A DNA stretch of 30,904 nt from positions 1 to 30,904 of the forward strand of contig CAZMZM010000024.1 of NCBI GenBank assembly GCA_964570865.1. The letters run 5' to 3'. Each line of letters starts with the position of its first letter. Position 1 is the first letter of the stretch. Positions 1 through 8,882 of this stretch are shown one piece after another. The notes beneath the pieces were generated by a model. That model ran no database searches. It saw only the letters and a program-made list of their open reading frames with translations, and had not been told where the DNA came from. The DNA comes from WGAL01 sp964570865 (GTDB lineage: Bacteria > Bacteroidota > Ignavibacteria > Ignavibacteriales > Melioribacteraceae). The translations under genes and the position numbers were made by a program.

Positions 1-745
1 AGGTAACTATTAAATCTCCCATTCCGGAAAGACCTGCAAAAGTTTCACGTTTAGCTCCCATAGCAATTCCAAGTCTGCTGATTTCCACAATTGCCCTTGT
101 CATAATTGCAGCTTTTGTATTATCTCCAAAATTAGCTCCGTCAATAATACCGGCTCCGATTGCGATTACATTTTTAAAAGCTCCGCCAAGTTCAACGCCA
201 ATCAAATCTTCCGAAGCATAAACCCGAAAGTAAGAATTTGTAAAAGCGGCTTGGATTAATTCCGCCGTGTTGATGTTATCAGCGGCAGATACAACTGCAG
301 TAGGAATTTTGCGGCTAACTTCCTCAGCGTGACTCGGACCGGAAAGGACGCCAATATTTTTTGTTTTAACTTGCTTCAACACATCCTTAATAATTCCGGA
401 AACCGTTAACAATGTCCCTACTTCAATTCCCTTTGAAACACTGACCAAGATTGTATTTTCAAGATTAACTTTAGTCATCTTTTTCAGAACACTTCTGATA
501 AATTGAGTTGGTACTGCAATCACAATCATCTGCTTATTTTGAACGGCATCTTCCAAATCGTGAGTAATATTTATTGTTTTGGATAATTTAACATTCGGAA
601 GGTAAATCTGGTTTACACGTGTTTTAAGTAATTTTTTAGCGTACGATTTTTTGTACTCCCACAAAGTTGTATTATGCCCGTTGTTATCTAATACTATTGC
701 AAGAGTTGTTCCCCAACTACCTGCACCCAATACTGAAATATTCAT
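1..745 (-). CDS. gpsA: Glycerol-3-phosphate dehydrogenase [NAD(P)+], 3' end cut by window edge
   Basis: Makes sn-glycerol 3-phosphate from dihydroxyacetone phosphate in the cytosol, the backbone for phospholipids. The reading frame opens at an ATG (743-745) and stays open to the window edge, giving 248 codons of a family usually near 330, so about the last quarter is missing. The N-terminus carries the Rossmann motif GAGSWGTTLA (residues 7-16). Later come VSKGIE, a GPSHAEEV stretch, and GGAFKNVIAIGAGIIDG with the catalytic-lysine region, then GLSGMGDL at the cut. The start lies 2 bp after the plsY stop. PlsY consumes the product of this enzyme, so the pair forms a two-gene phospholipid unit. 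Identification is firm; only the C-terminus is unseen. Confidence 0.95.
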   Translation of the reverse strand, partial: MNISVLGAGSWGTTLAIVLDNNGHNTTLWEYKKSYAKKLLKTRVNQIYLPNVKLSKTINITHDLEDAVQNKQMIVIAVPTQFIRSVLKKMTKVNLENTILVSVSKGIEVGTLLTVSGIIKDVLKQVKTKNIGVLSGPSHAEEVSRKIPTAVVSAADNINTAELIQAAFTNSYFRVYASEDLIGVELGGAFKNVIAIGAGIIDGANFGDNTKAAIMTRAIVEISRLGIAMGAKRETFAGLSGMGDLIVT

Positions 746-747
746 AG

Positions 748-1413
748 TTATTTTTCTTTTTTATTAAATGAAATTCTACTTTCTTCTCCGTTAAGAATTC
801 GGATAATATTTTTTTTATGCTTAAAAATCAGCAATGATGCAATCAATACCACAAAGGGCAATATTGTTCCGTAACCGTGGATATTAACGCCAAAAACATT
901 TTCACGGATAAATATTATTATCGGTAACGAAACTGCTGCAGAGATAGAGCCGAGTGAAACATAACGGGTTGAATAAACAACAATACCGAAAACAACAAGC
1001 GCTAATAACATATCTGTTGTTACCAGAACAAGCATAAATCCCAATGCCGTGGCAATTCCCTTACCACCTTTAAAGCCGGCAAAAACTGTCCAAATATGTC
1101 CGAACACAGCTGCCATTCCGGCAAGAATTTGAACAAGAGTGAAATCATCAAATGGCGTATGATTTACAACGGGGAAATTACCGTAGAATAAACGAGCCAC
1201 AAAAATTACTGCAACAGCACCCTTTAATGCATCAAAAATAATAACCCCAAGTCCGTACTTCCAACCAAGGACTCTGATAGTATTTGTACCCCCGGCATTG
1301 CCGCTCCCGTGGTCACGAATATCTACACCTTTGACCAATTGTGTAACAATAATGCTGGTAGGAATTGAGCCTATCAAATAAGAGATAACAATAACAAACA
1401 ACAAATTAATCAT
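748..1413 (-). CDS. plsY: Glycerol-3-phosphate acyltransferase PlsY
   Basis: Membrane enzyme that transfers an acyl group from acyl-phosphate to glycerol 3-phosphate, giving lysophosphatidic acid. The 221-residue length is normal. All family motifs are visible: GSIPT near residue 16, GSGNAGGTNTIRVLG near 36-50, and GHIWTVFAGFKGGKG near 105-119, set between hydrophobic helices. The ATG is preceded by GAGG (1419-1422) at good spacing. A 57-bp gap separates it from ispD upstream and holds a possible promoter, so plsY-gpsA may be transcribed separately from queA-ispD. GpsA, which makes its substrate, follows directly. Confidence 0.96.
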   Translation of the reverse strand: MINLLFVIVISYLIGSIPTSIIVTQLVKGVDIRDHGSGNAGGTNTIRVLGWKYGLGVIIFDALKGAVAVIFVARLFYGNFPVVNHTPFDDFTLVQILAGMAAVFGHIWTVFAGFKGGKGIATALGFMLVLVTTDMLLALVVFGIVVYSTRYVSLGSISAAVSLPIIIFIRENVFGVNIHGYGTILPFVVLIASLLIFKHKKNIIRILNGEESRISFNKKEK

Positions 1414-1432
1414 AAAAACCTCAGTTGAATTT

Positions 1433-1469
1433 CAAATTTAATATATTAATATTATCGTATTTACACAAA
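1433..1469 (-). promoter_or_regulatory. Possible Bacteroidota-type promoter for plsY-gpsA
   Basis: On the minus strand a TTTG (1466-1469) is followed 25 nt later by TAAATTTG (1433-1440). The second element fits the Bacteroidota -7 consensus TAnnTTTG exactly, but 25 nt is longer than the usual 17-23. The site lies in the 57-bp gap before plsY, which is very AT-rich, so a chance match is possible. Confidence 0.3.
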
Positions 1470-1470
1470 T

Positions 1471-2148
1471 TTACTTTAATAGTTTTTCAGCAATTACCAA
1501 ATCGTTTTTAGTTGTAATCTTAAAATTAGAAATATCACCATCAACAATTTTTACCTTTTCTCCTGCTCTAAACAACAACATAGATTCGTCTGTTCCTAAA
1601 AAATTATCCTCTTTTGCTTTATTAATTGCGTGGGAAAACAGAGAAAACCTAAATATTTGCGGTGTTTGAACATAAAAAATATTATCACGGTTCACGTAAT
1701 CCGTAACTACGCCCTCTTTTGCATTTAACAGTGTATCTCTTGCTTTGATTGCTACAACTGAGCACCCGTTTGTTTCAGCTGCTTCAATAGCTTTTTTTAA
1801 AATCTCATTAGATAAAAGCGGGCGTGCCGCATCATGAACACATATTATATCTTCGGGGTTGGGATTAAGAACCGAAACAGCGGAAAAGACAGAATCTTGT
1901 CTCTCTTTTCCGCCTTCGGCAATCATAATTTTTTTCTTGAAAGAATACTTCGTAATAATTTTTTCCATTGTTTGAAAGTATTCGGATGAAACAGCAACCG
2001 CTATTTCATCAATCAATTCGCAGTTATCAAAAACCTCCAGAGTGTAGGCAATAATCTCTTTGGAGTTTATCTTCAGAAATTGCTTCGGAATATTTCCGCC
2101 CAATCTCGTGCCGTTCCCGCCGGCCGGTATAACTGCAAATCTTTTCAT
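1471..2148 (-). CDS. ispD: 2-C-methyl-D-erythritol 4-phosphate cytidylyltransferase
   Basis: Third step of the MEP isoprenoid pathway: joins CTP and methylerythritol phosphate to give CDP-methylerythritol in the cytosol. The N-terminal nucleotide-binding loop reads PAGGNGTRLGGNIPKQF (residues 8-24), close to the family PAAGxGxRMG...PKQF. The VHDAARPL motif, the TPQIF motif and the TDES motif follow in order. Length (225) is typical. Its ATG overlaps the queA stop by one base (TAATG), so the two are translationally coupled. Dxs, the first enzyme of the pathway, is at 22719 on the other strand. Confidence 0.96.
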   Translation of the reverse strand: MKRFAVIPAGGNGTRLGGNIPKQFLKINSKEIIAYTLEVFDNCELIDEIAVAVSSEYFQTMEKIITKYSFKKKIMIAEGGKERQDSVFSAVSVLNPNPEDIICVHDAARPLLSNEILKKAIEAAETNGCSVVAIKARDTLLNAKEGVVTDYVNRDNIFYVQTPQIFRFSLFSHAINKAKEDNFLGTDESMLLFRAGEKVKIVDGDISNFKITTKNDLVIAEKLLK

Positions 2149-3185
2149 TATAATATCAGCATTGCATCGCCATAACTGAGAAATCTGTATTTTTCCTTCA
2201 ATGCTTTTTTATAAGCTTTCATCGTGTAGTCATAACCGGCAAATGCGGCAACCAACATAATCAAAGTGGATTCAGGCTGGTGAAAGTTTGTAATGAGCTT
2301 TTTAACAACCTTAAATTCGTAAGGAGGAAAAATAAATTTATCCGTCCAACCGGAATTAGGTTTCAGAAATCCTTCGGCTGTCGTACTGCTTTCCAATGCT
2401 CGTGTTGCGCTTGTACCAACTGCGAAAACATTTTTCTTTTTCTTTAACGCTTCGGTTACAACTTCCGCAGTATGTTCCGGAATTTCAAAAAACTCGGAAT
2501 CCATTCTGTGTTTAGTTAAATCTTCAACCTCAACAGGTCTAAATGTGCCAAGTCCGATATGCAATAAAACGGGAACTACTTTAATTCCCTTTTTCTTAAT
2601 CTTAGAAAGTAATTCTTTCGTAAAATGAAGACCGGCAGTCGGAGCTGCAACCGAGCCGTCCTGACTTGCATAAACAGTCTGATAATGAACTTTGTCTTCC
2701 GGCACAGCTTCTCTTTTAATGTAAGGAGGAAGCGGAGTTTGCCCGATATTTTCGATTGCTTTAAAAATATCGCCGGCTTCTTCGTTAAAGCGAACCGTGC
2801 GACCACGTGAAGTTGTATTATCGATAACTTCGCACCAAATTTTGTCTGTAAAATAGATTCTGTTACCAATTCTCACCTTTCTTGCCGGGTCAACAATAAC
2901 ATCCCAGATGTTATCTTTTTTATTAAGCTCACGCAAAACAAAAACTTCAATTTTTGCGTTAGTTCTTTCCTTGGTGCCAAATAAACGCGCTTGAATAACC
3001 CGCGATTCATTTACAACAAGAACATCGCCACGGGACATATAATCAATAACATCAGAAAATTTCTTCTCTTCTATCTCCTTTGTAGCTCTGTTCAGTACCA
3101 TCAATCTGGATTGATCTCTTTGCTCAAGCGGAAATTTTGCAATAGCCGTTTTGGGCAAGTTGTACTTAAAATCCGATAATTTCAT
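2148..3185 (-). CDS. queA: S-adenosylmethionine:tRNA ribosyltransferase-isomerase
   Basis: Transfers and isomerises the ribosyl part of S-adenosylmethionine onto 7-aminomethyl-7-deazaguanine in tRNA, giving epoxyqueuosine at the wobble base. The 345-residue length is normal. Visible family blocks are EQRDQSRLMVL near residue 21, AAPTAGLHFT near 180, LHIGLGTFRPV near 207, NFHQPESTL near 300 and SYGDAMLI at the C-terminus. An AGGAG ribosome binding site (3191-3195) sits before the ATG. The gene starts only about 30 bp after the ppdK terminator, so its promoter must lie in or near that hairpin, or it relies on read-through. It is first in queA-ispD, perhaps continuing to plsY-gpsA. Confidence 0.96.
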   Translation of the reverse strand: MKLSDFKYNLPKTAIAKFPLEQRDQSRLMVLNRATKEIEEKKFSDVIDYMSRGDVLVVNESRVIQARLFGTKERTNAKIEVFVLRELNKKDNIWDVIVDPARKVRIGNRIYFTDKIWCEVIDNTTSRGRTVRFNEEAGDIFKAIENIGQTPLPPYIKREAVPEDKVHYQTVYASQDGSVAAPTAGLHFTKELLSKIKKKGIKVVPVLLHIGLGTFRPVEVEDLTKHRMDSEFFEIPEHTAEVVTEALKKKKNVFAVGTSATRALESSTTAEGFLKPNSGWTDKFIFPPYEFKVVKKLITNFHQPESTLIMLVAAFAGYDYTMKAYKKALKEKYRFLSYGDAMLIL

Positions 3186-3211
3186 TTATTCTCCTATCTT
3201 TTCTTTTCATC

Positions 3212-3247
3212 AAGAAAAATCGGAGCGGGTAAAAGTTCCCGCTCCGA
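3212..3247 (-). terminator. Strong rho-independent terminator after ppdK
   Basis: A perfect 10-bp GC-rich inverted repeat (TCGGAGCGGG at 3220-3229 with CCCGCTCCGA at 3238-3247) encloses an 8-nt loop. On the minus strand it is followed at once by a run of five T (3215-3219). It lies 15 bp past the ppdK stop codon. It is the clearest intrinsic terminator in the window and separates the long upstream operon from queA. Confidence 0.9.
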
Positions 3248-3262
3248 GTCTATTTTTCTCTA

Positions 3263-6040
3263 TTATTTCATCGTATCTTGAATTGCTGCTCTTGCTGCCG
3301 CCAAGCGTGCAATCGGCACTCTGTATGGCGAACAACTGACGTAGTTCAAACCGATTCTATGACAAAATTCCACAGAAGAAGGTTCGCCGCCATGCTCACC
3401 GCAAATACCAACTTTAATATCAGGGCGAGTAGCTTTTCCGTTTTTAACAGCCATTTTAACTAATTGTCCCACACCTTCTTGATCAAGCACTTGGAAGGGA
3501 TCAACTTCAAGAATATGTTTGTCTAAATACTCAGGCAAAAAGGATCCGATATCGTCGCGTGAAAATCCGAAACTCATCTGAGTAAGATCGTTAGTTCCAA
3601 AGCTAAAGAATTCTGCAGCTTCAGCAATTGAACCAGCAGTTAAAGCGGCTCGTGGTGTCTCAATCATCGTTCCGACCAAATAACGAATTTTCTTTTTACG
3701 TCTTTTGAACACTTCTTCAGCAGTTCTAATAATTATTTTCTTCTGTAAATCAAATTCCTTTTTGGTAGATACAAGCGGTACCATAATTTCAGGAAGAACT
3801 TTAATTCCTTTCTTAGTCATGTTTAATGCCGCTTCAATAATAGCCTGCGTCTGCATTTCGGTAATTTCAGGATAAGTAGTACCTAAACGGCATCCGCGAT
3901 GTCCTAACATTGGGTTAACTTCGGAAAGTTCTTCAACTTTATGTTTAATTTTTGAAACGGGAACTCCAATGATTTCAGCCATCTCTTTTTGCTCGGCATT
4001 CTCTTTCGGCAAAAATTCGTGCAGCGGAGGATCCAGTAAACGGATTGTTACCGGTAATCCTTTCATTTCCCTGAAAATTCCTTCAAAGTCTTTTCTCTGA
4101 ATTGGAAGTAATTTTTTAAGAGCTTCTCTTCTTCCGGCTTCATCATCGGCAAGAATCATTTCGCGTACGGCAAGTATTTTGTCTCCGCCGAAAAACATAT
4201 GTTCCGTACGGCAAAGTCCGATTCCCTTTGCACCAAATTCGCGTGCAACTTTAGAATCGTGGGGTGTATCGGCGTTTGTACGAACTTTCATTGTTGCGCG
4301 TTTATCGGCAAGCGACATAAGCTTGGCGAAGTCGCCGCTTAATTTAGCTTCGGTATTTTTAATTTTTCCTTCATAAACAAGTCCGGTTGATCCGTTTAAC
4401 GAAATCCAATCACCTTCCTTGTAAACTTTACCGTCAACAGTGGCGGTTTTCTTTTTGTAATCAATTTTCAAAGCGCCGGCGCCTGTTACGGCACATTTGC
4501 CCATTCCTCGAGCAACAACGGCAGCGTGAGATGTCATTCCGCCGCGTGCGGTTAAAATACCTTCGGCAGCATTCATTCCCTTAAGATCTTCAGGTGAAGT
4601 TTCTAATCTTACGAGAACAACAGTCTCACCTCTGTTTGCCCAATCTTCGGCATCTTCGGCGTGAAATACAATTCTACCTGTAGCAGCACCCGGTGATGCG
4701 GGTAGCCCTTTAGTAATTACGGTTGCCTTTTTAAGATCATTTTCATCAAATACGGGATGAAGGAGTTCGTCCAATTTTTCCGGTTCAACTCTCATCAATG
4801 CCGTGTCTGCATCTATTAATTTCTCTTTAAGCATATCAACGGCAATTTTCACCATTGCAGCGCCGGTACGTTTTCCATTACGTGTTTGAAGCAGCCAAAG
4901 TTTACCATTCTGGATTGTAAATTCCATATCCTGCATGTCTTTGTAATGCTTTTCAAGTTTGTCCTGAACTGTATCAAGTTCTTTATAAACTTCAGGCATT
5001 GTTTCTTCGAGTGAAGGATATTGTTCCCTTCTAACTTTTTCGGAAATATTCTGAGCCTTTGCCCAACGTCTTGAACCGATTAGAGTAATTTGCTGAGGGG
5101 TACGAATTCCGGCAACAACGTCTTCGCCTTGTGCGTTTACAAGATATTCGCCGTTAAAAATGTTTTCGCCTGTTGCCGCATCACGCGTAAATGCAACGCC
5201 GGTAGCGGAGTCGTCGCCCATATTTCCGAATACCATTGCCTGAACGTTAACTGCCGTTCCCCATTCGCCGGGGATATTATTCATTTTACGATAAAGTATT
5301 GCACGATCATTATTCCAACTATCGAATACGGCAAGTATTGCGCCCCACATCTGTTTCCAAGGATCGGTCGGGAACGATTTTTTTGTTTTCTTTTTAATTA
5401 TCGCTTTAAAACGAACTACCATTTCTTTTAAATCATCAACTGTAAAATCAGTATCGAGTGTGATTCCTCTTTTCTCTTTCAGCTCCTCGATTATTTCTTC
5501 AAACGGGTCATGATCTTCTTTGTTTTCCGGTTTCATTCCCATTACGACATCGCCGTACATTTGTATAAATCGGCGATAAGAATCCCACGCAAATCTTTCA
5601 TTATTAGTTTTCTTTGCCAATCCTATAACAACTTTATCGTTTAATCCGAGGTTCAGTACCGTGTCCATCATTCCCGGCATCGAAGCTCTTGCGCCTGAAC
5701 GAACGGAAACAAGAAGAGGATTCTCTTTATCCCCGAATTTCATCTTCATTATTTTTTCTACGTGTGCAATTCCTTTAACTACTTCGGGTTCTATCATTTT
5801 CTGAGTATTGGCATTGCCCATTTCATAATATTTATTACAAACTTCAGTCGTAATTGTAAATCCGGGAGGGACAGGAACTCCGATTCTATTCATCTCGGCA
5901 AGATTAGCGCCTTTACCGCCGAGAAGATTTTTCATTGAAGCTTTACCTTCGGCTTTCTTGTTGCCGAACAAGTAAACGTACTTGGGAGCTTTGCTCTTTT
6001 TCCCTTTACTGCTTGTCTTTGTTGCTTTTTTAGTAGCCAT
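3263..6040 (-). CDS. ppdK: Pyruvate, phosphate dikinase
   Basis: Interconverts pyruvate, ATP and phosphate with phosphoenolpyruvate, AMP and pyrophosphate, linking pyruvate to gluconeogenesis or, run in reverse, to pyrophosphate-based glycolysis. Domain order is normal: N-terminal nucleotide-binding part (LLGGKGANLAEM near 39-50; VSVRSGARASMPGMMDT near 111), the phosphohistidine swivel domain with GGMTSHAAVVARGMG (His505), and a C-terminal TIM barrel ending in GICGEHGGEP (catalytic Cys880). At 925 residues it is longer than the usual 870-900. Part of the excess is a lysine/alanine/serine-rich N-terminal tail of about 20 residues. A GGAGGT ribosome binding site precedes the ATG. It lies 19 bp after lpxK and ends at a strong terminator, so it can be the last gene of the lipid A operon. 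Confidence 0.97.
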   Translation of the reverse strand: MATKKATKTSSKGKKSKAPKYVYLFGNKKAEGKASMKNLLGGKGANLAEMNRIGVPVPPGFTITTEVCNKYYEMGNANTQKMIEPEVVKGIAHVEKIMKMKFGDKENPLLVSVRSGARASMPGMMDTVLNLGLNDKVVIGLAKKTNNERFAWDSYRRFIQMYGDVVMGMKPENKEDHDPFEEIIEELKEKRGITLDTDFTVDDLKEMVVRFKAIIKKKTKKSFPTDPWKQMWGAILAVFDSWNNDRAILYRKMNNIPGEWGTAVNVQAMVFGNMGDDSATGVAFTRDAATGENIFNGEYLVNAQGEDVVAGIRTPQQITLIGSRRWAKAQNISEKVRREQYPSLEETMPEVYKELDTVQDKLEKHYKDMQDMEFTIQNGKLWLLQTRNGKRTGAAMVKIAVDMLKEKLIDADTALMRVEPEKLDELLHPVFDENDLKKATVITKGLPASPGAATGRIVFHAEDAEDWANRGETVVLVRLETSPEDLKGMNAAEGILTARGGMTSHAAVVARGMGKCAVTGAGALKIDYKKKTATVDGKVYKEGDWISLNGSTGLVYEGKIKNTEAKLSGDFAKLMSLADKRATMKVRTNADTPHDSKVAREFGAKGIGLCRTEHMFFGGDKILAVREMILADDEAGRREALKKLLPIQRKDFEGIFREMKGLPVTIRLLDPPLHEFLPKENAEQKEMAEIIGVPVSKIKHKVEELSEVNPMLGHRGCRLGTTYPEITEMQTQAIIEAALNMTKKGIKVLPEIMVPLVSTKKEFDLQKKIIIRTAEEVFKRRKKKIRYLVGTMIETPRAALTAGSIAEAAEFFSFGTNDLTQMSFGFSRDDIGSFLPEYLDKHILEVDPFQVLDQEGVGQLVKMAVKNGKATRPDIKVGICGEHGGEPSSVEFCHRIGLNYVSCSPYRVPIARLAAARAAIQDTMK

Positions 6041-6046
6041 TATCTG

Positions 6047-6052
6047 ACCTCC
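6047..6052 (-). promoter_or_regulatory. ppdK: Strong ribosome binding site of ppdK
   Basis: GGAGGT on the minus strand lies 6 nt before the ppdK ATG. It is the closest match to the full anti-Shine-Dalgarno sequence that I noticed here, which would suit an abundant metabolic enzyme translated from the end of a long operon. It also fixes the start, so the lysine-rich tail is part of the protein. Confidence 0.7.
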
Positions 6053-6059
6053 ATATTTA

Positions 6060-7103
6060 TTAGATTATTGATTGTAAAATTTTTTCAAACTCGTTCTCAT
6101 TTTCGATAACAAGTTTAATTCTGATAAAGTATATGTCTATATCATCCAACTCTTTTGCGTAGTGAAACAATTTAACCGCATCTTTCTCGGTGGTTAAAAC
6201 CGAATATGCATTTGTTTCATAAAATTGTTTTCTGATTTTTTTAATATCTTTTTCTTCATAGTTTTTATGATCTCTGAAAATCAAGTTATTTGTAACATCA
6301 ATATTTAAACCTTTAAGCGTATTTAAAAAAGAATCATGTTTTGCAATCCCGGATACTACCAAACTCTTCTGTCCTAAAAACTCATCCACGGAATAATATT
6401 TGTAATCCTTTACATCATAAAAGCCATCAACTTCATAACTGGCGAAAAATACATTTTTCTCAGTCTGGAGATAATTAAATTTTTCCGGCAGTTTGACTTT
6501 ACTATTAAACTTGCGGTTAATTAAAATAATATCAGCTCTTTTAACCGATGAAAAACTTTCCCGTAAAAATCCTGAAGGGAGTGTAAGTCTGTCCAAATAT
6601 TTTGAGCGGACTAAAAAGTCTTGGTCAATTAATATAATATCTGCATCTCGATTAATCCAGCGGTGCTGAAAAGCATCATCCAAAACGATACTCTCTATAT
6701 CTTCCGATTCAATTAATTTTTCAGCTCCTTCAACTCTGTTTTCAGCAACCGCAGAAGGCACTTGGCAATTCTGCGCTTCCATGATTATCTCATCACCGCA
6801 AGTATCGGCGTCACAGAAAAACTGCACTCCGTCAAAAACTAATTTGTACCCTTTTGATTTTCTTCCGTATCCACGGCTGAGTATCGCGGGGGAATGACCG
6901 AGTTTTTTCAGAAGCCCGACAAGATATATAACGGTCGGAGTTTTTCCGGTTCCGCCTAAAGTAATATTACCGACTGAAATCACCTTTGCGGAAACATCTT
7001 TACCTTTAAGAATTCCGGAATCAAAAAGAAAGTTTCTTACCGTAACAATTAAGTAAAACAGATAAGAAAACGGTATGAGCAATACTCTCAGTAACTTCAG
7101 CAT
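6060..7103 (-). CDS. lpxK: Tetraacyldisaccharide 4'-kinase
   Basis: Phosphorylates the 4' position of the tetraacyl disaccharide to make lipid IVA, at the cytosolic face of the inner membrane. The N-terminal hydrophobic segment (about residues 5-25) anchors it. The Walker A loop is in GNITLGGTGKTP (Lys54), and LDDAFQHRW (141-149) is the Walker B/catalytic block, with Ala where many homologues have Gly. SRGYGRKSKG (76-85) is also a family block. Length 347 is usual. Its ATG lies 7 bp inside the end of the DUF374 acyltransferase gene, so translation is probably coupled. With lpxB two genes upstream, it makes this a lipid A operon. Confidence 0.95.
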   Translation of the reverse strand: MLKLLRVLLIPFSYLFYLIVTVRNFLFDSGILKGKDVSAKVISVGNITLGGTGKTPTVIYLVGLLKKLGHSPAILSRGYGRKSKGYKLVFDGVQFFCDADTCGDEIIMEAQNCQVPSAVAENRVEGAEKLIESEDIESIVLDDAFQHRWINRDADIILIDQDFLVRSKYLDRLTLPSGFLRESFSSVKRADIILINRKFNSKVKLPEKFNYLQTEKNVFFASYEVDGFYDVKDYKYYSVDEFLGQKSLVVSGIAKHDSFLNTLKGLNIDVTNNLIFRDHKNYEEKDIKKIRKQFYETNAYSVLTTEKDAVKLFHYAKELDDIDIYFIRIKLVIENENEFEKILQSII

Positions 7104-7756
7104 TTTACATCAACTTCTTTTTGTAAATTAATCAATTGTTTTTCCGCTTGCTTTAATAATACATTTGTTTCATCAAAGGTTAGATTACTCTTTACGAAAA
7201 TAGGTTCCGAAATCATCACAAAAACTTTTGAGAACGGAAGTGGTAATTCAAAATTATCCCAACTGTTAAAAACCATTTTCTTTCGATAACAAACCGCTGC
7301 CAACAAAAGCGGAACATTCGTTTTTTTCGCAAGAACAACCGCGCCGGCTTTCATTTGATGAGGCGGACCTGTAGGTCCGTCGGGTGTAATGGCAACCGAA
7401 AATCCATTCGCTATCATTTCCCGCATTAATTCCAAAGCTTGCTTACCGCCAATATGACTTGATCCCCGCACTACTTTGTAATTCCATCGCTCCAATACTC
7501 GGGTAAGAATTTCACCGTCCTTGCTTGTACTAACCAGCGCTGAAAAATTATGTTTACCGAAATAGTACCAGGGTATTAACATTTTACCGTGCCAAAAAGC
7601 AGCGACAAACTTTCGGTTCTTTTCGCTTAAATCGTTAATAACATTTTCATTAACAATTTTGATTCTAACAGTACGACAAAGAACGTTAATCACAAAAGGA
7701 AGCAAAGAATATCCAACCGATTGTAGAATTTTCTTTTTGCTTTCCTTAAGATGCAT
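7097..7756 (-). CDS. DUF374 / lysophospholipid acyltransferase-like protein, candidate lipid A acyltransferase
   Basis: 219 residues of the DUF374 branch of the LPLAT superfamily. Visible features are a hydrophobic N-terminus (about 12-30), the FWHGKMLIP block with the likely catalytic His56, SKDGE (78-82) and the conserved TPDGPTGP (124-131). It sits between lpxB and lpxK and overlaps both (11 bp with lpxB, 7 bp with lpxK). From this placement I infer that it acylates lipid A or a precursor. The LpxJ secondary lipid A acyltransferase of epsilonproteobacteria belongs, as I recall, to this same family. No classic LpxL/LpxM is in the window. Substrate and acyl donor cannot be read from the sequence, and general phospholipid acyl transfer is the alternative. 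Confidence 0.85.
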   Translation of the reverse strand: MHLKESKKKILQSVGYSLLPFVINVLCRTVRIKIVNENVINDLSEKNRKFVAAFWHGKMLIPWYYFGKHNFSALVSTSKDGEILTRVLERWNYKVVRGSSHIGGKQALELMREMIANGFSVAITPDGPTGPPHQMKAGAVVLAKKTNVPLLLAAVCYRKKMVFNSWDNFELPLPFSKVFVMISEPIFVKSNLTFDETNVLLKQAEKQLINLQKEVDVKC

Positions 7757-8882
7757 AAATCTCTTCTAAAATATTTGTAACCAAATCAATTTGTTTATTC
7801 TCTTCTACCAACAAGTTTTTAATCATAAATAACTTTCCGACAAGATTGTTAACTTTAGATTCATCGCTTAAGTATGAAGAAACAGCTTTAACTATTTCAT
7901 TTTTGTTTACTTCGTCCTGAAGTAATTCTAAAACGATTTTTCTTTTGGTAACTATATTAACCAAAGATAATGAATCGAGATTCACTAATCTTTTTGCAAT
8001 TAGATATGTAATCAAACTTGTTTTGTAAACAACAATAAACGGAAGTCGCAATAATCCCGCTTCAAGAGTTGAAGTACCCGATTTTATAATACCGAATTTT
8101 GAATACTTCAAAAGTTCGTAATTATAACCTCTTACAATTTTAACTTCAGAATCCTTACCAATATTTCGGTAGAACGAATCATCGAAATTTTCAGTCGCCG
8201 CAATTACGGGTGTAATGTTAAACTTGCTTTCCAATTCCTTGCCGGCTTTAATCAATTCGGGAAGAATCAGTTCTACTTCATGTTTTCTGCTTCCCGGCAT
8301 CAAAAGTAAAATTTCAGCATTTTCATCCAAACCGACATTCTTAAAAAATTCACTTCTCGGTTCAAACTCATATTTTTCAAGCCGTTCAACAAGAGGATGA
8401 CCGACAAACTCCGCTTTTATTCCATGCTTCCTAAAAAAATCGACTTCAAACGGAAATACAACAAACAGCCTGTCAATTCTTTGTTTGATTTTTTTTACTC
8501 GATGCGAACCCCAAGCCCAAAGCTGAGGCGAAATATAGTAAAGAACTTTAATGTTTCTCTTTTTCAACTTTTTAGCAAAGTTAAGATTAAAACCGGGATA
8601 ATCGATTAGCAAAACAGTATGAATATTTCTTTTGTCAATAATATCAAGCAATTTTTGCTGAACCTCGCGAATAAAAGGAAGATGTTTTACTACTTCCGTA
8701 ATTCCAAGAAACGAAAAATCTTTGATATGATAAAGCGCTTCCATTCCGGCAGCAATCATCATGTCGCCGCCGATACCGGATATTGATAACTCGGTATCCC
8801 GACTCAGCAGTTTTTTGATTAACACGGAGCCGTGCATATCGCCGGAAACTTCGCCGGCCACTATTAGAAGCTGCTTACTCAC
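7746..8882 (-). CDS. lpxB: Lipid-A-disaccharide synthase
   Basis: Glycosyltransferase (family 19) that joins UDP-2,3-diacylglucosamine and lipid X to form the lipid A disaccharide on the inner membrane. The N-terminal AGEVSGDMHG (9-18), LLIDYPGFNL (91-100), ISPQLWAWG (117-125), GHPLVE (161-166) and LLMPGSRKHEVE (193-204) are all family signatures. Length 378 is normal. The start is GTG, overlapping the preceding methyltransferase stop as GTGA, so it is probably translationally coupled. It is followed by the DUF374 acyltransferase and lpxK. The earlier genes of the pathway (lpxA, lpxC, lpxD) are not in the window. Confidence 0.96.
   Translation of the reverse strand: MSKQLLIVAGEVSGDMHGSVLIKKLLSRDTELSISGIGGDMMIAAGMEALYHIKDFSFLGITEVVKHLPFIREVQQKLLDIIDKRNIHTVLLIDYPGFNLNFAKKLKKRNIKVLYYISPQLWAWGSHRVKKIKQRIDRLFVVFPFEVDFFRKHGIKAEFVGHPLVERLEKYEFEPRSEFFKNVGLDENAEILLLMPGSRKHEVELILPELIKAGKELESKFNITPVIAATENFDDSFYRNIGKDSEVKIVRGYNYELLKYSKFGIIKSGTSTLEAGLLRLPFIVVYKTSLITYLIAKRLVNLDSLSLVNIVTKRKIVLELLQDEVNKNEIVKAVSSYLSDESKVNNLVGKLFMIKNLLVEENKQIDLVTNILEEIYAS

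Noticed and set aside
5090..5431. 113-codon plus-strand frame antisense to ppdK
   Set aside because: Lies wholly inside a well-conserved enzyme gene and its translation matches nothing I recognise.
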